Below, in pieces: positions 62,006-64,000 of a stretch of DNA of 64,000 nt. This stretch comes from Methylophilus sp. (lineage in GTDB: Bacteria; Pseudomonadota; Gammaproteobacteria; Burkholderiales; Methylophilaceae): the NCBI RefSeq assembly GCF_008015755.1, contig NZ_SSGF01000007.1, positions 62,001 to 126,000 of the forward strand. The letters are read 5' to 3'. Every line of letters begins with the position of its first letter. The stretch's first letter is position 1. The notes under the pieces were generated by a model. That model made no database searches. It had not been told where the DNA came from and saw only the letters and a program-made list of their open reading frames with translations. The translations under genes and the position numbers were made by a program.

Positions 62006-62572
62006 TTAGAAGTGATAAACCACGCCTACAGTGGTCACGTTGGAGTCAAAAGATTTGCTGCCGCCGCCATTGACGTCAACTTCGGCTTTGTAGTGATCCC
62101 AGCCGACACGCATCGAGACGGTTTTGTCAAAATGGTACTCCGCACCCAGGCCGTAGGTGGCGCCCATGCGGGTGGCATCGTCATATGCACTGATACCTGA
62201 GACTTTGCTGCTGGTGGCGGCAACGCCTAATTTGCCATAGACATCAAAGGCATCGTTCAGCGGCAAAATGCCGACGGCGGTCAGGCTCAAGGCGTCTGCC
62301 TTAGCGCTGCCATGTATATTGTCGGTGACTTTGCCGATGCCGGTATATTGGCCTTCAACGGCAAAATACGGGTTGAATTTGTAACCAGCCAGCACACCGG
62401 CCACGGCCTGGCTGTCTTTGTCGACCCCGTTAGGGGTTTTTAAGTTGGGCATGCCTACGCCCAGATTTGCGCCGGCATAAAAGCCTTCTGTACGCGCGCC
62501 TTCTGCACTGGCACACAGGGGTGCCACGAATGTCAGGCTGCTCATCAACCATAAAATAGCGTGTTTACGCAT
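62006..62572 (-). CDS. Small outer-membrane beta-barrel protein
   Basis: 188 residues: signal peptide (cleavage after CASA near residue 23) and an eight-strand barrel of the OmpA/OmpX-like porin class (GFYAGANLGVGMPNL, GYKFNPYFAVEGQYTGIG, FDVYGKLGVAA, TYGLGAEYHFDKTVSMRVGWDHYK), ending in VGVVYHF with the terminal Phe needed for barrel assembly. There is no OmpA peptidoglycan-binding domain. ATG 62572 has GGAGA upstream. Function unknown; probably structural or adhesive. Confidence 0.82.
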   Translation of the reverse strand: MRKHAILWLMSSLTFVAPLCASAEGARTEGFYAGANLGVGMPNLKTPNGVDKDSQAVAGVLAGYKFNPYFAVEGQYTGIGKVTDNIHGSAKADALSLTAVGILPLNDAFDVYGKLGVAATSSKVSGISAYDDATRMGATYGLGAEYHFDKTVSMRVGWDHYKAEVDVNGGGSKSFDSNVTTVGVVYHF

Positions 62573-62603
62573 GTTGCTTTCTCCAATCAATGATTGATCA
62601 TTC

Positions 62604-63254
62604 TTATTTAAGTTTGCTTTGTGCCAGTTTCAGGCCTTCTTCAATATCCTGTTTGCGGCCAGCATCTGCATCTTCACGCCCAGGGCGCGCCGGTGCCTGC
62701 AAGGCTTTCTGGTAATAGGTCACGGCCTGGCTGTAATCGCCTTGTGCGCGCAGATAATCGGCATAAAAGTAATTGCTATCAATGCCTGTTGGGTTGAGTT
62801 GTAGGGCTTTTTCGAGGTATTCACGACCTTTTTTCTTATCGCCAAAGCCAATCGGCCAGCCGGGTACGCGGAAATATAACGAACCTAAGGTGGTGTAGGC
62901 GGAACCATTCAGTGCCTGCGGATTGCTTTTGATGCTGGCTTGTAACAGGTCGCGTGCTTGCTCGGCCGCTTTGAGGGCATTGACCGGGTGTAGCGGCCCC
63001 ATGCTTTTAGCATAACCACTCAATACAATCGCTTCCCAGATTTGAGCCTCATTCGCCTCCGGATTTTTTGCCGTCAGTTGATGTGCCTGCTCAGACAAGC
63101 TTTTAAAAGCGGTTTCTTGCTGATCTTTGCTGGTTTGGTAAGTGGCTTTTGCCCAGGCATGTTGCAGGTTGGCCAGTTCGTTATCCAGGGCTTCATCGGC
63201 AAAAGCGGCATGCGTCAGCAAGGCCAGGCAGGTATACATGATCAAACGTTTCAC
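62604..63254 (-). CDS. Exported TPR protein
   Basis: 216 residues with a signal peptide (MKRLIMYTCLALLTHAAFA) and several TPR-like helices (EAIVLSGYAKSMG; AYTTLGSLYFRVPGWPIGFGDKKKGREYLEKALQLNPTGIDSNYFYADYLRAQGDYSQAVTYYQKAL). The family appears in periplasmic or outer-membrane-associated proteins without a defined role. It lies 31 bp ahead of the barrel gene on the same strand, so both may be one operon. Confidence 0.8.
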   Translation of the reverse strand: MKRLIMYTCLALLTHAAFADEALDNELANLQHAWAKATYQTSKDQQETAFKSLSEQAHQLTAKNPEANEAQIWEAIVLSGYAKSMGPLHPVNALKAAEQARDLLQASIKSNPQALNGSAYTTLGSLYFRVPGWPIGFGDKKKGREYLEKALQLNPTGIDSNYFYADYLRAQGDYSQAVTYYQKALQAPARPGREDADAGRKQDIEEGLKLAQSKLK

Positions 63255-63508
63255 ATTGGCTCCCAGTTTAAATAAGGGTATTTTTGCAATAAGAGTGCCA
63301 GCCTGAGAGGTGTCTGAGTGTTGATATATTGTTTAAATAAATCAAGTGGTTACGATTTGTGCTTTACTGCAGATGCGCGTGCTAGGGCTTAAACTGGGCG
63401 TAAAGCCTGCTTTTTTTGCAGGGCAAGCGCAGGTGACTCTGCAAAAAATGCATGCTATGGTCGCACTGCTACAGATCCTCTCCAGTAGAAAAGACAGGGT
63501 GAATTAAG
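63255..63508. other. Divergent promoter region
   Basis: 254 bp between the divergent TPR and MFS genes. No ORF or clear operator was recognised. Confidence 0.5.
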
Positions 63509-64000
63509 ATGCACACGCAAACACAACTCCGCTCATTTGAGGCGCTGTCGCAGCGCTATGGTGAGCGTTATAAATGGATGGTGTTGCTCATTATCGGTGT
63601 TGGCACCATTGCCGGTGTGTTGTGTACCTCTAGCTTTAATGTGGCGGTGCCCGCGCTGACGCACACTTTTCACCTGGGGCAAGACCATGTGCAGTGGGCG
63701 ATGACGGCATTTTTAGCGGCGATGACCATCGGCATGCTGCCCGCTGCGTGGTGGCTGGAGCGTTTCGGCCTGCGCCGCATATTTATCACCACGCTGTGGT
63801 TGCTGATTGCCGCCAGTGTTGCAGGTTTTTATGCGCACTCATTTGTCGAGGTGGTGATTGCGCGTTTGCTGCAAGGCCTGGCCGCGGGCGTGTTGCAGCC
63901 GCTGGGGGTGATGGCGCTGATGCGGTTGTTTCCTCCCAATATTCAGGGGCGTGCCTCGGGTATTTTGATCGTGGGCATTGCCTTTACGCCAGCGATTGCA
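63509..64000 (+). CDS. MFS transporter, DHA2/EmrB-like (cut by window edge)
   Basis: The first 164 codons are visible; the gene continues beyond the right edge. Helix 1 (WMVLLIIGVGTIAGVLCTSSFNVAVPAL), helix 2 with QWAMTAFLAAMTIGMLPAAWW, the loop LERFGLRRIF (a variant of the MFS motif A GxxxDRxGRR) and the segment ARLLQGLAAGVLQPLGVMALM (motif of DHA2 drug exporters) identify a 14-helix EmrB/QacA-type carrier. A drug or metabolite export role is likely. Weak ribosome site. Confidence 0.88.
   Translation, partial: MHTQTQLRSFEALSQRYGERYKWMVLLIIGVGTIAGVLCTSSFNVAVPALTHTFHLGQDHVQWAMTAFLAAMTIGMLPAAWWLERFGLRRIFITTLWLLIAASVAGFYAHSFVEVVIARLLQGLAAGVLQPLGVMALMRLFPPNIQGRASGILIVGIAFTPAIA

Noticed and set aside
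1-64000. CRISPR arrays, rRNA genes and complete insertion sequences
   Set aside because: No regularly spaced direct repeat array, rRNA sequence or transposase gene was recognised. The TGTCGA array is too short and too irregular to be CRISPR.

Overview
The window looks like a chromosomal segment of a methylotrophic betaproteobacterium of the Methylophilaceae, most likely close to Methylophilus. The evidence is two genes for the PQQ precursor peptide PqqA, a cytochrome c of the methanol dehydrogenase partner type, betaproteobacterial housekeeping gene orders, and a formamidase-porin-urea/amide transporter block matching the fmd genes described in Methylophilus methylotrophus. No rRNA, CRISPR array or complete insertion sequence was seen. 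Both edges cut genes: a cyclopropane fatty acid synthase on the left and an MFS transporter on the right.

Layout. 1-10.4 kb is a mixed region: cfa, a cytochrome c lipoprotein, an orphan contractile-tail sheath gene, BON protein, esterase, AhpD-like protein, AraC regulator, ECF sigma factor with a small membrane partner, a Fic protein behind an array of TGTCGA repeats, and a LysR/SDR pair. 11.2-13.8 kb holds a tandem pqqA duplication, then an AT-rich remnant (helicase tail, HNH endonuclease, unknown ORF) that ends at a tRNA-Met gene. 13.9-26 kb is housekeeping plus signalling: HD-GYP, ychF, a CHASE-PAS-GGDEF-EAL protein, then pth-rplY-prs-tRNA-Gln-ispE, a carbonic-anhydrase-like protein, lolB and a TPR protein. 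26.3-31.3 kb is a Gld-type ABC export operon with mutM. 31.3-41.4 kb has a diguanylate cyclase, a sodium symporter, the ubiE-ubiJ-ubiB operon, a dynamin-like GTPase and rpoH, which carries a CIRCE element and apparently starts at a non-canonical codon.

43.2-62 kb is a nearly continuous urea and amide nitrogen module: porin fmdC, formamidase fmdA, fmdB, urea/amide ABC transporter urtABCDE, urease ureD-A-B-C-E-F-G with ureJ, and a two-gene signalling pair. The sensor fuses an NCS1-type permease to a cysteine-rich segment, a histidine kinase and a receiver; the partner is a LuxR-type response regulator. Amides would cross the outer membrane through FmdC, enter by the Urt system, and be cleaved by FmdA; urea would be split by urease matured by UreDEFG with nickel probably supplied through UreJ.

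The most interesting signal is a 16-bp site of the form TACG-N8-CGTA, arranged as 7-2-7 inverted half-sites. It lies upstream of fmdC and of the permease-kinase gene. A 13/16 match lies upstream of urtC, and a half-site (ATTGACGTA) upstream of urtA. I infer that this is the operator of the LuxR-type regulator encoded at the end of the module, making 43.2-62 kb a self-contained sensory and catabolic regulon. All functions are read from sequence only; no database search was run.
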